Below, piece by piece: positions 51,995 to 58,892 of a stretch of 64,000 nt of DNA. The DNA lies in the NCBI RefSeq assembly GCF_003363265.1, contig NZ_QRBF01000001.1, forward strand, positions 186,001 through 250,000. The letters are read 5' to 3'. The notes beneath the pieces were generated by a model. That model saw only the letters and a list, made by a program, of their open reading frames with translations. It did no database searches and was not told where the DNA came from. Source of the stretch: Dyella psychrodurans (GTDB lineage Bacteria > Pseudomonadota > Gammaproteobacteria > Xanthomonadales > Rhodanobacteraceae). Numbering within the stretch: the stretch's first letter is position 1; each line of letters opens with the position of its first letter. The translations under genes were made by a program, and so were the position numbers.

Positions 51995-52030
51995 GTTACA
52001 TGAAGTGAACATTTGTTCACTTCATGTAAC
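51995..52030. repeat. Perfect 36-bp palindrome
   Basis: 16-bp arms GTTACATGAAGTGAAC and GTTCACTTCATGTAAC with centre ATTT. AT-rich for the window; it has the size of a dimer or tetramer binding site such as a partition or replication operator. Confidence 0.9.
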
Positions 52031-52242
52031 CAAGAACACCGCAGAACACCGTATAAAAAAAGTTGGAAACATCCTCCCGATATACAACAATCGCCCCGAT
52101 TCTGGGGGCAGGCAGGCCCCAAGACGCTTCCACAACCCACCCCGCGTCCCCACATCGAACGCCCAGCGCGCCGCAACGTCGTTGCGTCGTAACGAACCGG
52201 AGGTTCGGCGCGCCGTGCCCACCAGGGACCGCGGCAGCGGAC

Positions 52243-52270
52243 TCGACACCGCCGGGAACCCCGGTAGTGT
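52243..52270 (+). promoter_or_regulatory. Promoter of the 52302 gene
   Basis: TCGACA (52243-52248), 16 bp, TAGTGT (52265-52270), with CCGGG-aac-CCCGG in the spacer; 31 bp before the ATG. Confidence 0.55.
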
Positions 52271-52301
52271 GGAGCGACACCACCCGCGCGGAGTTCTCCC
52301 C

Positions 52302-52949
52302 ATGGCCGACCCCCATGCCCTCGCAGCCCGCCTCTCGCGCGGACGCCGTCTGCGCGAACGCGGCATGGACGCCATCACCATCGGTCGGTGTCTCGGCGTG
52401 AGCGCCGCCCAGGTGCGCCGGGACCTGCGTGACCAGGGGGTGCCGACCAGCCGGCAAAGCGATCCCCAGGTCGCTAAGCGCCGGGAGAAGGAGATCACCC
52501 TCTTAGGGGACGGTTACACATACGAGGAGATCGCCGGCCTGCTGCGCGTGCCGGTGACCACCGTCAAGGCGGACATCCGGCGCTACCGGCAGGCTCAGCC
52601 GGGCGCGGTGCCTCTGCGCCGCTCCACCGTGGTGCGGCCGAAGCCCCCGCGGCCCACACCCGAGGCCAAGAGCCCCGAAGTCCCCACCGGTCCCGATCCC
52701 GTGCTTCCCGATCCTGCGTTGTGGTCGCGGTGGACGGATCTGAGTGACGCCTGGCGCGAACTTCGGCCGGGGCAACTGACAATGCAAGCGGGCTTGGAGT
52801 CGCTGCTGCAGGACCTGCGCGTTACCACCGATCCCGACGCGCTGGAGGATCTCGGGCAGCACCTGGCCGAGACGATCACGAACGATACGACATGGGACGA
52901 AGACATCCGCTGGTCGCTGATCAACACGATCCACCGGGCCCTCTCATGA
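52302..52949 (+). CDS. Two-HTH protein with unique C-terminal domain
   Basis: A 215-residue protein: HTH units at about 14-46 (ITIGRCLGVSAAQVRRDL) and 61-92 (EEIAGLLRVPVTTVKADI), a Pro-rich linker, then a 90-residue acidic helical domain not seen in the sibling proteins. GGAG lies eight bases before the ATG. Its stop overlaps the next ATG (ATGA). The only family member with a clear non-HTH domain, perhaps for oligomerisation. Confidence 0.72.
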   Translation: MADPHALAARLSRGRRLRERGMDAITIGRCLGVSAAQVRRDLRDQGVPTSRQSDPQVAKRREKEITLLGDGYTYEEIAGLLRVPVTTVKADIRRYRQAQPGAVPLRRSTVVRPKPPRPTPEAKSPEVPTGPDPVLPDPALWSRWTDLSDAWRELRPGQLTMQAGLESLLQDLRVTTDPDALEDLGQHLAETITNDTTWDEDIRWSLINTIHRALS

Positions 52950-53752
52950 GCGCGCTCGCCGACCGCATTGTGGTCCTCGGACGCGAGGGCCTGCACATCG
53001 CCGCCATCGCCCAACGTCTCGGGTGCACGCGCGGGTGGGTGGGCGAGGTGCTCTTGTTGAACGGGATCGCCGCACGACCTCGGCCCGATCGCTTCACCGG
53101 TCGTGTGCTCGCGGCGCACGGGGACGGCCTGCACATTGCGGCGATCGCGCGGACCGTGGGATGCAGCCACCAGTGGGTCAGCCACATCCTGCACACGCAC
53201 ACCCTGGATCCGCACCCGCGGCCCGAGGTGCAACAGGCCCGCGCCCGGCGCGCCGTCATCCGATCGGCGCTGGCGTCGGCGGACCTCAGCGTGCGCGACC
53301 TAGCGGTGCTCACCGACGTGCCCTTGCGACGTGTCCGCAAGGACCTCCTCCTCCTGGGGCTGAACGCGCGGCCGGCGGGAAAACCGAAACACCCCAAGCG
53401 CGACGCGGCCGATCAACGGCGGGAACGCATCGCGGGCGACCTGCGAATCGATCCCACCATTCCCTCGATCGTGCTCGCGCAGCGCTACAGGGTGAGCCTC
53501 CAGCAGATCCGTGTCGATCGCCAACGCCTCACCGGATCCAGCGGACCCGAGGCCCAGCGACGCGCGAGCGCGCACGAACGCCGCTCCGTCATCCGATCGG
53601 CGCTGGCATCGGCCCATCTCACGGTGCGCGACCTCGCCGCGCTCACGAACAGCAGTCCACGTGCCATCCGCAACGATCTGCGCCGGCTGAACCTCACGGT
53701 GCGTTCCGCACCAGGCGCGATGGGCGCCCCCAACACCAACCCCACGACGTGA
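52946..53752 (+). CDS. Five-unit tandem helix-turn-helix protein
   Basis: A 268-residue protein with units near residues 5-38 (HIAAIAQRLGCTRGWVGEV), 50-83 (HIAAIARTVGCSHQWVSHI), 98-133, 152-188 and 207-244. Units 1 and 2 form one similar pair, and 3 and 5 (both VIRSALASA then VRDLA) another, so the array grew by internal duplication. Coupled to the preceding two-HTH gene by an ATGA overlap. DNA binding is likely; target unknown. Confidence 0.75.
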   Translation: MSALADRIVVLGREGLHIAAIAQRLGCTRGWVGEVLLLNGIAARPRPDRFTGRVLAAHGDGLHIAAIARTVGCSHQWVSHILHTHTLDPHPRPEVQQARARRAVIRSALASADLSVRDLAVLTDVPLRRVRKDLLLLGLNARPAGKPKHPKRDAADQRRERIAGDLRIDPTIPSIVLAQRYRVSLQQIRVDRQRLTGSSGPEAQRRASAHERRSVIRSALASAHLTVRDLAALTNSSPRAIRNDLRRLNLTVRSAPGAMGAPNTNPTT

Positions 53753-53851
53753 CGATCGCGCGGCTTTAAGCGGCCCGCGCAACGACGCATCCCCAGCCGC
53801 ATCCGCCATCGGGCGGAGCCGAGGTGTGCGGGCTTCTCCTTCCCGTCCGAA

Positions 53852-53876
53852 GCGCGCCGCAGGCGCGCGGGGTTTT
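53852..53876 (+). terminator. Terminator after the five-HTH gene
   Basis: 7-bp stem GCGCGCC/GGCGCGC with loop GCA, then GGGG and four T. Confidence 0.6.
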
Positions 53877-54011
53877 GGAGGCGGCACCGACCTAAGCCGA
53901 ATCAGCCTGTGGCGCATCAGGCCACCGAGGGCGCGAGCGCAGCGAGCGCCCGACGGTCGCCAGGTCATCGCGCAACATCTCTGACGTCGTGCATCGAGGG
54001 AACCACAACAC

Positions 54012-54128
54012 CACACAGGGACCCCACCGCATGCGATGCGCGCCAGTGCACAGTTTGGAATCGCCAAACCACCAATCGCGCGCATTTGTCATCGGTACTG
54101 ATGACAAACACCACCGATTGCCTAAATT
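54012..54128 (+). promoter_or_regulatory. Promoter with TTTGTCATC palindrome, small membrane peptides
   Basis: CACACAGGGACC block running to CCAGTGCACAG (54012-54053), then a palindrome with arms TTTGTCATCGGT and ACTGATGACAAA (54085-54108, one mismatch) that overlaps the -35 ATGACA (54101-54106); 16 bp on lies TAAATT (54123-54128). Confidence 0.65.
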
Positions 54129-54196
54129 GAATGTGCGCCGGCGATCGGACGCATGGTCCCCACCATGCATCGCCCAGCCCTCAAGGAACCGCACTC

Positions 54197-54307
54197 ATGA
54201 ACACCGCCACCGACATCATCCTGAACCCGTTGGACAACCTGGGCAAAATCGCCGTCTTCGTGTTCATCGTCGCGCCGATCGCCGCCGCTTTCCTCGCGCT
54301 GATCTAA
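54197..54307 (+). CDS. 36-residue membrane peptide
   Basis: A single hydrophobic helix (IAVFVFIVAPIAAAFLALI) after a short polar N-terminus, NPLDNLGK. AAGGAACCGC lies just before the ATG, and the same ribosome-site context precedes the next small gene. Could be a phage-holin-like or pilus-associated peptide; the NLGK start resembles the 61490 protein. Confidence 0.55.
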   Translation: MNTATDIILNPLDNLGKIAVFVFIVAPIAAAFLALI

Positions 54308-54364
54308 CAACCCCATCGCGCCGCACAGCCCCAGGGACACTGAGGCTCACAAGGAACCGCCATC

Positions 54365-54445
54365 ATGATCGCCACCATCGTCGCCGCCGCTCTGATCTTC
54401 ACCGTGATCAAGCACCACTTGGACCACTGGGCGCTGTACGCCTGA
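54365..54445 (+). CDS. 26-residue membrane peptide
   Basis: MIATIVAAALIFTVIKHH, then HLDHWALYA-like end: one hydrophobic helix and a His-rich tail. AAGGAACCGCCATC precedes the ATG, copying the context of the preceding small gene, which is the main evidence it is translated. Followed by a terminator at 54513. Confidence 0.45.
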   Translation: MIATIVAAALIFTVIKHHLDHWALYA

Positions 54446-54512
54446 CCCGTCCTCCGGAACGGCGGATCAACGAACCGCAACCGCCTTCGGCGCGGCCCAA
54501 CGCTCCACACAC

Positions 54513-54553
54513 AACCCCCGCGGCGCCCTGTTAGGGGATCCGCGGGGGTTTTT
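54513..54553 (+). terminator. Terminator of the small membrane peptide genes
   Basis: 11-bp stem AACCCCCGCGG/CCGCGGGGGTT followed by TTT. Confidence 0.8.
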
Positions 54554-54559
54554 AGTTGT

Positions 54560-54595
54560 GCAAATAATCCGACACGGCACTGCTCCGTGTCGGAT
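54560..54595 (-). terminator. Terminator of the pilin gene
   Basis: 11-bp stem ATCCGACACGG/CCGTGTCGGAT; on the minus strand it is followed by TATTTG and lies eight bases past the pilin stop. Confidence 0.65.
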
Positions 54596-54603
54596 CGGCT
54601 GCA

Positions 54604-55176
54604 TCAGTTGCTGGTGAGCGTGAGCGTCACGCCGCCGGCCGATGCCTGCGCGCTGGACCCACAGGCGGTGGCCACAGCGGAGGGGTCGTACTGCGTGGTG
54701 GTCGCGCTGATCGTGTCCTGCACCACCGTCGTGCCCACCGCGACGCGGCCCCAGTTCGCGATCAGGTCGGGGAGCAACTTCTGACAGACGTCGTAGGGGA
54801 CGGCCGCGTAGGTGACCGTGAAGTAGGTCGCCGGCGTGGTGGCCGAGGTCGCACCGGCCGCCGTGGACGGACCCACCGTCACCGCGCCGCCCCACTCGTT
54901 GGAGACGGACGTCGGTGCGGTCGGGCTGTTCCACATGGCCTGCGGCCACATGTTGGCGCCGGCGGTGACCGCGGTCGTGGCCTTCGAGTAATCGCCGGTG
55001 GTGAACAGGCCCTTCATCGACGCCTGGAAGGCGGAGAGGATGTCGGCCTCGTTCTGAGCGGCGCGGCCGGCCTGGACCCGCGGGTAGATGATGAACGCGG
55101 CCACGGCCAAAGCCGCGATGATGGCCAGAACGAGCAGCAGTTCGATCAGGGTGAAGCCGTGCTGTTGGGGACGCAT
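54604..55176 (-). CDS. pilS: Type IVb major pilin (PilS-like)
   Basis: A 190-residue prepilin: HG|FTLIELLLVLAIIAALAV with Glu at +5 and a short leader, then the PilS-type head with two Cys (VPYDVCQKLLP and ATACGSS) forming the usual D-loop pair. Length fits thin-pilus pilins of IncI-type plasmids, which help mating in liquid. It lies alone on the minus strand with its own terminator. GGAG lies ten bases before the ATG, next to an AGGACT/AGTCCT hairpin that could mask it. Confidence 0.85.
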   Translation of the reverse strand: MRPQQHGFTLIELLLVLAIIAALAVAAFIIYPRVQAGRAAQNEADILSAFQASMKGLFTTGDYSKATTAVTAGANMWPQAMWNSPTAPTSVSNEWGGAVTVGPSTAAGATSATTPATYFTVTYAAVPYDVCQKLLPDLIANWGRVAVGTTVVQDTISATTTQYDPSAVATACGSSAQASAGGVTLTLTSN

Positions 55177-55819
55177 GGGGGAAGGACTCCAAAGTCCTCC
55201 GCCGAGGGGTGAGCACCAACAACCGTGGCGATCGGGCGGGGCCCTCCCTCTTAACTCCGCGCTGTACGGCGTCCAGGTCGGGCGCGCGAATGGGCCCCCT
55301 TCCGATCTGGTGCTGCGAGGCCGGACACATTCGGCCCGAAGCCAGGCTGTGTCCATAGGGCCTCACCAGGAACCAACGGTCAGGGATGGCCGACAGGCGA
55401 TCGACGGGCGCGGATCATCGCCGCGGTACCGCTCCCTAGGACCCAGATCGTAGACCCGAGCGGGCGCGGCCTTACGGCGTTGCCCTCACGTGCGGTCGCG
55501 GGCTTTGTCCCGCCGGCGCCACCGAAGGCGCCGCACGCGTTTGTCGTGCGCGGCGCGCCGCGCGACCAAGGCTTCGTTGGTGTCGGACCCGACGGGCGGG
55601 TAACGACCGGCTGTGGGGTGGCGGCTGAAGGCCAGGGCGAATCGGGAGGACATGGTCGGGCCCAACTGGGGTGGTGGTGACCCCATCAAAGCACAGAGGG
55701 ACCGAACCGCAAGCGATGCACGTGCGCGACTGTGGAGCGGATCACCACCAAAGGGGCGACGACCGTCCGCCTCGAACAGACCAGCGCATCACACGCGCAC
55801 GGGCTCACCCCACCGCCCA
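55177..55819. other. Region without a well-supported gene
   Basis: Holds the pilin leader with an AGGACT-ccaa-AGTCCT hairpin (about 55182-55198) and, at 55691, a CACAG...AACCGCAAGCGATG block of the second subtype. A minus-strand reading frame of 55 basic residues (55486-55653, MSSRFALAFSRHPTAGRY onwards) is possible but has no clear ribosome site. Confidence 0.4.
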
Positions 55820-56821
55820 TCACGGGCGGTCCGCATCCAACCCTGCCAGGGCGTTCGTGCGCCGCTGCACGCAGCGCATCCAGTCCTTCTGCAGCGCGTC
55901 GACGATCAAGGCAGGGGCGCCCTTGGACCGTGCCTCGGTCAGGCGCTGACGCGCCGCCTCGGCCTCCGCGCGCCACCGCTGCACGGCGGCTCGACGGTCG
56001 GCGGTCCGGTGGAGCCGCGCGCTGGGCTTATCGGACTCCGCACGCGGCGTCGACGGGTAGGGCGTGCCTCCCGGCTCTTGGCAGCGCCGAACGTGCGCGA
56101 TGACCGACACCAGGTGCACCGGCCAGGCGTGGCGCCAGGTGGGGCAGTCGCGGGCCGATGGCGCCGCGTGTGGATCGATGGAAACAATCAAGCCGCCGGC
56201 CTCGATCAACGCCCACAACCCGTCCAGGGCCAACTCCGACGGCAGAAAGAAGGCGCGGGCCCGATCATTCGCCAGGTGCCTGATGGCGCCGTGCTCGGCC
56301 AAGAGACGGACGTGAGCGGCTCGGCCGGGGCCGTCCGGCGATCGCAGGGAATGGCCGATCCACACACCCTCGGGCGTTGAGTCGACCACCCACGGACACC
56401 GGGCGTGGGACGCCCGATCACGCAGGACCACCCGATAGGATTCCTGGGATCGCCCCCGACCGAGGCGCGTCAGGTGGTGCGGAATGTATTGCAACCACAG
56501 AGCCGCGCGCCTCTCCAGCAACGCGGCGGGCACCGGCCCATCGAGGTCCAATAGGTCGCGGTGGGCGCGTTTCTGTGCGCACGGAGAACAGAGGAGGGCG
56601 AAGTTATCGGCGAGATGGAGCGGACCACCCACCTCACCGGGGATCACCGGATCGGCGATGGGTCGGACCACCCGATCATCGAACGGGGCACCACAGAGGG
56701 CGCACCTGTTGCTTTGCGCTGCGGCCAGGTGGACTGCTTGCCACGGCGCACGGTCGGGGTTGCGCTGGTAAGCATCGCGTGTGGCGATCGCATCGAGCAG
56801 GGCGTCGTTCGGTTCGATCAT
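55820..56821 (-). CDS. HNH-endonuclease-like protein with long C-terminal domain
   Basis: A 333-residue protein starting MIEPNDALLDAIATRDAY. Residues about 35-90 form an HNH-like zinc module: CALCGAPFDD, later HLADNFALLCSPCAQKRAH (second Cys pair and His). The remaining 240 residues include a Trp-rich part and an Arg/Ala-rich helical C-terminus (RRAAVQRWRAEAEAARQR). It may be a nuclease, or a DNA-binding protein of the transfer region. No relaxase motif was seen. Confidence 0.6.
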   Translation of the reverse strand: MIEPNDALLDAIATRDAYQRNPDRAPWQAVHLAAAQSNRCALCGAPFDDRVVRPIADPVIPGEVGGPLHLADNFALLCSPCAQKRAHRDLLDLDGPVPAALLERRAALWLQYIPHHLTRLGRGRSQESYRVVLRDRASHARCPWVVDSTPEGVWIGHSLRSPDGPGRAAHVRLLAEHGAIRHLANDRARAFFLPSELALDGLWALIEAGGLIVSIDPHAAPSARDCPTWRHAWPVHLVSVIAHVRRCQEPGGTPYPSTPRAESDKPSARLHRTADRRAAVQRWRAEAEAARQRLTEARSKGAPALIVDALQKDWMRCVQRRTNALAGLDADRP

Positions 56822-57371
56822 GGCGGGGCGTCGTTCGGGGGTAACCCCAGTGAAGCAGAGCGAAGGGCTCTGACAAGAGGTGGAGCAGGGACGAGCCCAA
56901 GCGCAGAGGCGGACGGCGGCCGGCTGGTGAAGCGCCGGCGTTACGAGCACATACGCGGGAGAGCCTGGTGAAGCAAAAGCGAAAGGGCACGCATGTGGCC
57001 GGCGGGGAGTCGCCGGTTGTCGCGAGTCGCGGTGAAGCCGCGCGCGTTTCGCAAATCGTCGCGTTGGCCTCCGGGCGATGTCGCCTTTGCAGGGGTCGCG
57101 GCAAGCGGCATTTTTCGCCCCGGGGGCAATGGACAGGACGCACCGGAGGTGGCCTCACAATCGGAGTCGTCATGCCCTGATCCAAGCCCGGTGAAGCCCG
57201 ACACGCCAACGGCGCGCCGGCGGAGCCGCCCACAAGCACCACGCGAACACCAGCGCACCACATCCGAGCCCAAGCGCCCCAAGGCTTCGCGGACGAATCC
57301 GCGCCCCATCTTGCCAGACCACGATTTCCTGCTTGACTGGGTTGTGCCTCCTCCCCACGGGCACACCCCAC
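56822..57371. other. Gene-free stretch with five GGTGAAGC repeats
   Basis: GGTGAAGC or AGTGAAGC occurs at 56849, 56926, 56967, 57031 and 57190, all in the same orientation, and a CACATCCGAGCCCAAGCGCC block at 57259-57278. The position between an HNH gene and a ribbon-helix-helix gene is where a transfer origin could lie, but no known nick-site consensus was found. No gene is supported. Confidence 0.4.
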
Positions 57372-58058
57372 ATGGCCGTCTCCACCACCCGCGTCGCCGT
57401 CGATCTGACCACGAGCGAGCACAGCGCGCTCGCACGGGCGGCCCGGCGTGCCGGGGTCAGCCAACGCCAATACCTGGGCCACGCGTTGCGCGTCCAACTC
57501 GGAATCGAAACGGTCGCCAGCGCCCAAGACACCCTGCGGGACGCCACCGATCGCATGGAGCGCAGCCATGTCGACGCCGTGGCGGATCTGGACGCCCGCT
57601 TCGCCACCCAGGACGCCGCGATCCGCACCCTGCTCGACACGCACACCCAAACACTGACCACACGCCTCGGCAACGCCCTGCAGAGGGCCCTCGACGATCG
57701 CACCACCGACGAGAGCGACGCCATCGCCCAAGCGATCGCCGAGTCGCTCAAGGACCGGTGGTCCACACCAGGGCCCAAGAGCGGAGACCACGGCGCGGAG
57801 ATGCGGGATGCCCTCGGCGCCATCGATGCGGTCGTCGAACGGGTGAACACCAGCGCCAACAACCAAAGCGCGACTCAGGCCGAAGCGATCCTCGCTCTCC
57901 AGGCCGCGGAGGGAAAGTTCATAGAGGAAATCGCCGCCCTTCAAGCGATCACCGATCACTACAAAAAACTGTATCGGCTCATGGTGGCCGCCTCCCCACA
58001 ACTCGCCGCTTCGGCAACACCGCCGCCAGGAGGCAAGTCCGCACACAAGCAGCGATAA
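57372..58058 (+). CDS. Ribbon-helix-helix plus coiled-coil protein, putative mobilisation accessory factor
   Basis: A 228-residue protein. The N-terminal 45 residues (TRVAVDLTTSEHSALARAAR, then GVSQRQYLGHALRVQLG) form a ribbon-helix-helix DNA-binding domain. The rest is a long coiled coil with few breaks. This layout is that of MobC/MbeC/TraJ-type relaxosome helpers that bind near the transfer origin, and the coupling ATPase gene lies just downstream in opposite orientation. No relaxase is present in the window, so the role is inferred. Confidence 0.62.
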   Translation: MAVSTTRVAVDLTTSEHSALARAARRAGVSQRQYLGHALRVQLGIETVASAQDTLRDATDRMERSHVDAVADLDARFATQDAAIRTLLDTHTQTLTTRLGNALQRALDDRTTDESDAIAQAIAESLKDRWSTPGPKSGDHGAEMRDALGAIDAVVERVNTSANNQSATQAEAILALQAAEGKFIEEIAALQAITDHYKKLYRLMVAASPQLAASATPPPGGKSAHKQR

Positions 58059-58104
58059 CCCTCCCACCCCCGTTCCACATCCCAATCCCATCAGGAGTAT
58101 CCCC

Positions 58105-58776
58105 ATGTTCCGCAACACCCTGTTCGCCATCGCCCTCTCCTCCGCCCTTGTCCTCTCCGGCTGCGCCAGCATGCCCGGCATGGGACCGAGCCCGTCCTCG
58201 TCGTCCACCACCTCCCAGCCTTCGCAAGGTAAGGACGTGGCCACCGGTGCCGTCGCTGGTGCCGGCATTGGCTGCGCCGCCGGTGCGGTGATCGGTGCGC
58301 TCTTCCATCACAACGCCGGCACGCTGTGCGCGGCCGGTGCCGTCGCCGGTGGTGTTTCGGGTGCGGTGATCGGCGAGGAGGTCTACAAGAAGCAACTGGC
58401 TCAGTACCAGGCCCTGCAGGCGCAGGCCCAGGCCGCCGGCTTGAAGGCCCAACTGGAAACCAAGCAGGTCACAGCGTCCGACACCAAGCAGCCCACCGCT
58501 GCGGTGAGCCGCCTCGTGATCAACTACGACCCGGCCGACATGCAACGCGTGGGCCCGAAGACCCGGGCGACCTTCGACAAACTGGCGGAGATCCTGAAGC
58601 AGGCGAAGGAAAAGCAGACCGTTGAGTTCGACGGCACAAACCTCCACACCTGCGAAGTCCCGATGGATCAACTGGCGCAGCGTCACGCGCTCGACAACGC
58701 TAATGTGGTCGACCACTGCGGGAGCACGACCTACGCTCCCTACGCGATCGTGGTGTCGCCGAATCCGATCCACTGA
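58105..58776 (+). CDS. Glycine-zipper lipoprotein
   Basis: A 223-residue lipoprotein: signal FAIALSSALVLSGC (Cys20), a Ser/Thr-rich spacer, then a Gly/Ala zipper (ATGAVAGAGIGCAAGAVIGA and AAGAVAGGVSGAVIGEE, about 45-100) as in outer-membrane glycine-zipper proteins. The C-terminus (VINYDPADMQRVGPKTRATF) is reminiscent of an OmpA-type peptidoglycan-binding segment. AGGAG precedes the ATG. It could be an outer-membrane part of the transfer apparatus. Confidence 0.7.
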   Translation: MFRNTLFAIALSSALVLSGCASMPGMGPSPSSSSTTSQPSQGKDVATGAVAGAGIGCAAGAVIGALFHHNAGTLCAAGAVAGGVSGAVIGEEVYKKQLAQYQALQAQAQAAGLKAQLETKQVTASDTKQPTAAVSRLVINYDPADMQRVGPKTRATFDKLAEILKQAKEKQTVEFDGTNLHTCEVPMDQLAQRHALDNANVVDHCGSTTYAPYAIVVSPNPIH

Positions 58777-58797
58777 GCCGGGACTGCAACAGTCCCC

Positions 58798-58835
58798 AAC
58801 GGTACGGCCCCCTGGAATGGGGGCTTTGCCGTTTT
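58798..58835 (+). terminator. Terminator between convergent genes
   Basis: Nested stem AACGG...CCGTT with inner GCCCCC/GGGGGC, followed by TTT. Ends the lipoprotein transcript before the minus-strand coupling ATPase gene. Confidence 0.7.
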
Positions 58836-58892
58836 GAGAGATCGTGCATCGCCCGGTGGGCCACACCCGGACCCGACCGCCCAATGGTGGAC

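Larger units (their letters stand above)
51540..52301. other. Origin-like zone: palindromes, C/G runs and iteron pair
   Basis: No gene is supported. The GC content drops and structure is dense: hairpin 51591-51618; palindrome 51643-51673; GTAACTTTT (51689) facing AAAGTTAC copies; direct repeats AAAGTTACnGATA at 51739 and 51786; C7 and G8 runs around AATT (51810-51829); 36-bp palindrome 51995-52030. Multi-HTH genes flank it. This is what a plasmid replication origin or partition site looks like, but no DnaA box was identified with confidence. Confidence 0.5.
53753..54196. other. Gene-free stretch: terminator and operator-bearing promoter
   Basis: Contains a terminator (53852-53876), the CACAC block of the second subtype (54012-54053), the TTTGTCATC palindrome (54085-54108) and a promoter. 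No protein gene is supported. Confidence 0.6.

Noticed and set aside
56849-57197. A protein gene containing the GGTGAAGC repeats
   Set aside because: The repeats fall in different frames, and the longest frame there (70 codons) has no ribosome site or recognisable product.
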